Under the pieces are notes generated by a model. That model did not search any database. It was not told the DNA's origin and worked only from the letters and a program-made list of their open reading frames with translations. Below are positions 62,068-64,000 of a stretch of DNA of 64,000 nt, in pieces. The stretch is from Chryseobacterium sp. YIM B08800 (GTDB lineage: Bacteria > Bacteroidota > Bacteroidia > Flavobacteriales > Weeksellaceae). Position numbers and translations under genes: made by a program. Each line of letters opens with the position of its first letter. Positions within the stretch are counted from its first letter, which is position 1. The DNA lies in the NCBI RefSeq assembly GCF_026163565.1, contig NZ_JAPDKN010000022.1, positions 62,001 through 126,000 of the forward strand, in the 5' to 3' direction.

Positions 62068-62188
62068 GGAACTTATTTTAAAATTAAAAATATTATTACA
62101 GAAAAAATCTTTAAAAATCCCTTTATTAGAGCTAAAACGCTGAAATTTAGAGCAATATTTTTTAAGAAATTTTCTAAAAATTAGAATC

Positions 62189-62785
62189 ATGACGAAAAGT
62201 CCACTTACCCTAGGAATTTTATTGTATGCCATTACAATGGCGATCTTTTTTGTAGTCTACACATTTTTTTCTGGTATCGAATATTTTGATACTACGCTGA
62301 AAGTCAATGCTTTTGTTTTGCCGATTGTCTATGTTTTATTTGCTTTTTGGTCTGTAAAATCTTATTGGAATAACCATGAAATGGATTTTAAGGAAGCTTT
62401 TAAAAGAGCATTCGTTCCAATGTTTGTAGGCGGAATTTTATCTATCGTAAGTATCTTTTCTTTCTTAAATTTTATTGATACTGATGCAAAAAAACTGCTA
62501 AATTATCAATATGTACAGCGCCAGAAATCTGAATTGGATAAAGAATATCAGTCTGCAAAAAAGATTTTAAAGCATCAAAAAGATATTGATGAATTAGAAC
62601 AAAAATATAAGGAAGGTCTTCAAAGATTTGATCCTGCGACGATAAAAGATAAAGATATGCTTACAGCGAGTCATTTTTCAGGATATTTTGCCGCAATTCT
62701 TATATTTTACGTAATTTTGTCTGTCTTTTTTGGAGCGTTTTTCAGAAAGAAAACAAACCATCAGGAAGCAATTAATCAAGAATAA
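62189..62785 (+). CDS. DUF4199 membrane protein
   Basis: A 198-residue protein with four membrane helices (two near 10-55, one near 77-95, one near 168-190) and a charged helix-rich segment between the third and fourth (QRQKSELDKEYQSAKKIL). It matches the DUF4199 pattern with the short motif DFKEAFKRAFVPMF. The family is restricted to Bacteroidota and has no known function. It is 16 bases before the glycosyltransferase, so they are likely cotranscribed. Confidence 0.88.
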   Translation: MTKSPLTLGILLYAITMAIFFVVYTFFSGIEYFDTTLKVNAFVLPIVYVLFAFWSVKSYWNNHEMDFKEAFKRAFVPMFVGGILSIVSIFSFLNFIDTDAKKLLNYQYVQRQKSELDKEYQSAKKILKHQKDIDELEQKYKEGLQRFDPATIKDKDMLTASHFSGYFAAILIFYVILSVFFGAFFRKKTNHQEAINQE

Positions 62786-62801
62786 TTTTTATTAAAATTA
62801 A

Positions 62802-63752
62802 ATGAATTTATCTATAGTAATTCCGTTACTCAACGAAGAAGAGTCTCTCGAAGAGTTGTTTACAAGAATCGACAACGTTTGTAAAACCAGTAACTTATCT
62901 TACGAAGTTTGGTTTATCGATGACGGAAGTACAGATTTGTCGTGGAGCATTATTGAGAATTTAAAAGTTCAGCATCCACAAATCAACGGAATAAAATTTT
63001 CCAGAAATTACGGAAAATCTCAGGCTTTACATGCTGCGTTTGAAAGAGCACACGGTGATGTTGTTATCACCATGGATGCAGATTTACAAGACTTCCCGGA
63101 AGAAATTCCTGAGCTTTACAGAATGGTAATTGAAGACAATTACGACATCGTTTCGGGTTGGAAGAAAAAACGTTTTGATAATGTAATGACCAAAAATATT
63201 CCTTCAAAACTCTTCAATGCTGCGGCAAGAAAAGTTTCGGGAGTTTATTTGCACGACTTTAACTGTGGACTGAAAGCTTATAAAAAACAGGTTGTAAAAT
63301 CAATCGATGTTTACGGAGATATGCACCGTTACATCCCGGTTTTAGCTGCCAATGCGGGTTTCAGGAGAATTACAGAAAAAGAAGTTCCGCATCAGGCAAG
63401 ACCTTATGGAACCTCAAAATTCGGGACTGAAAGATTTGTTCGCGGATTTTTAGATTTGGTAACCCTTTGGTTTGTAAGTCGTTTTGGCGGAAGACCGATG
63501 CATTTTTTTGGAGCAGTAGGAACGATTATGTTTATGGTAGGTTTTCTTTCAGCTTTTTGGCTGGGAATTTCTAAGCTAATCGATGTTGCACGAGGAATTT
63601 ACGGACATTTAATTACCAATAATCCTTGGTTTTTTATTGCATTAACCATGATGTTGATGGGAACTTTGCTTTTTATTGCAGGATTTTTGGGAGAAATGAT
63701 TATCAGAACGAATAGGGAACATAAGAATTATAATATTGATGAAGTAATTTAA
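62802..63752 (+). CDS. Family 2 glycosyltransferase, GtrB/dolichol-phosphate-mannosyltransferase-like
   Basis: A 316-residue protein. The GT-A domain contains VIPLLNEEESLEELFTRID, WFIDDGSTDLSWS, and the metal motif in TMDADLQDFPEEIP, with SGWKKKRFDN and RPYGTSKFG after it. Two membrane helices close the chain (about residues 235-258 and 275-297). The pattern is that of GtrB/Dpm1-type enzymes that load sugar on undecaprenyl phosphate. It follows DUF4199 by 16 bases. Confidence 0.94.
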   Translation: MNLSIVIPLLNEEESLEELFTRIDNVCKTSNLSYEVWFIDDGSTDLSWSIIENLKVQHPQINGIKFSRNYGKSQALHAAFERAHGDVVITMDADLQDFPEEIPELYRMVIEDNYDIVSGWKKKRFDNVMTKNIPSKLFNAAARKVSGVYLHDFNCGLKAYKKQVVKSIDVYGDMHRYIPVLAANAGFRRITEKEVPHQARPYGTSKFGTERFVRGFLDLVTLWFVSRFGGRPMHFFGAVGTIMFMVGFLSAFWLGISKLIDVARGIYGHLITNNPWFFIALTMMLMGTLLFIAGFLGEMIIRTNREHKNYNIDEVI

Positions 63753-63762
63753 ATTTAATGAT

Positions 63763-64000
63763 TTGAAAGGTTTATTAAAAATCTCACTTTTTATTTTTCT
63801 CAGCATTTATTTGGTTTCATGTAGTGCAAATAAGCTTGTTGGAAAATGGGTATTTGTTGATATTTATAAAGGTAAAATAACGAATGTAGATTCTTTAGGT
63901 ATAAATAAAAACAATTCTAAGTATGGTGAAGGTGTATTGGTTTTTAAGAAAAATTACACTTTCATATCAAAGAATAGTAAAACCACCGATTTGGGATTTT
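63763..64000 (+). CDS. Lipoprotein (partial, 3' end outside the window)
   Basis: A frame with a TTG start at 63763 (LKGLLKISLFIFLSIYLVSC) gives a lipoprotein signal with lipobox LVSC; ATG at 63758 leads at once to a stop, so TTG or an upstream start is assumed. The visible 79 residues have a lipocalin-like pattern (SANKLVGKWVFVDIYKGKIT, GEGVLVFKKNYTFISKNSK). It lies ten bases after the glycosyltransferase and is likely the next gene of the same operon. Confidence 0.65.
   Translation, partial: MKGLLKISLFIFLSIYLVSCSANKLVGKWVFVDIYKGKITNVDSLGINKNNSKYGEGVLVFKKNYTFISKNSKTTDLGF

Overview
The window is AT-rich chromosomal DNA (roughly one third G+C) from a member of the Flavobacteriia, most like Chryseobacterium or a close relative. 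The evidence is a T9SS C-terminal sorting domain protein, GLPGLI-family proteins, a GldI-like lipoprotein, DUF4294, DUF4199 and DUF6261 proteins, a zeaxanthin-type carotenoid cluster, an RRM protein with a Gly-rich tail, and many TAnnTTTG (-7) promoter elements, the Bacteroidota consensus. No rRNA, tRNA, prophage, transposase or CRISPR array was seen; most of the window is ordinary core chromosome with a few accessory genes. Layout. 1-6.2 kb: DUF72 protein (cut by the window edge), a copper P-type ATPase with three extra metal-binding modules, an AraC regulator carrying an HMA-like metal motif, a thioesterase, an RRM protein, a BlaI-type regulator and a PAP2 protein. 6.3-13.2 kb: pyruvate dehydrogenase E1 alpha and E2, a tandem GLPGLI pair whose first copy has an in-frame amber codon, a repeat-bearing lipoprotein and a TPR/AraC membrane regulator. 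13.2-16.5 kb: small stress-type genes in long AT-rich gaps, an SDR and a SemiSWEET. 16.5-21.7 kb: a four-gene operon (ankyrin, DUF2271, PepSY-flavodoxin reductase, ApbE) that looks like an extracytoplasmic flavinylation and electron-transfer system; the DUF2271 protein carries a TGAS motif resembling an FMN acceptor site. 24.3-30.2 kb: MarR, crtI, crtB, SRPBCC, crtZ, lycopene cyclase and photolyase in one operon, with a palindrome over the MarR promoter. 30.3-36.9 kb: a T9SS protein, a TPR/LuxR-like regulator, a 612-aa putative flavin TIM-barrel protein, and a CLC-type fluoride exporter preceded by a fluoride riboswitch. 37-50.5 kb: mostly housekeeping genes: dnaX (tau reached only through a -1 shift at an A10 run), DAHP synthase/chorismate mutase preceded by an aromatic-rich 48-codon leader ORF, rsgA, ndk, rpe, an M42 peptidase, mnmD and ilvE. 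50.7-55.2 kb: two envelope peptidyl-prolyl isomerases, a secreted protein and a stand-alone NACHT NTPase that is a candidate antiphage gene. 55.2-64 kb: DUF6261, menB and menA with a PH-domain pair between them, a UPF0173 hydrolase, the SRP RNA (minus strand), a GtrB-like glycosyltransferase and a lipoprotein cut by the window end. The observations most worth following are the flavinylation operon, the aromatic leader peptide, the dnaX slippage site, the NACHT gene, and a repeated hairpin element with a shared AAAAACTAATAACCAT tail found on both sides of ndk.
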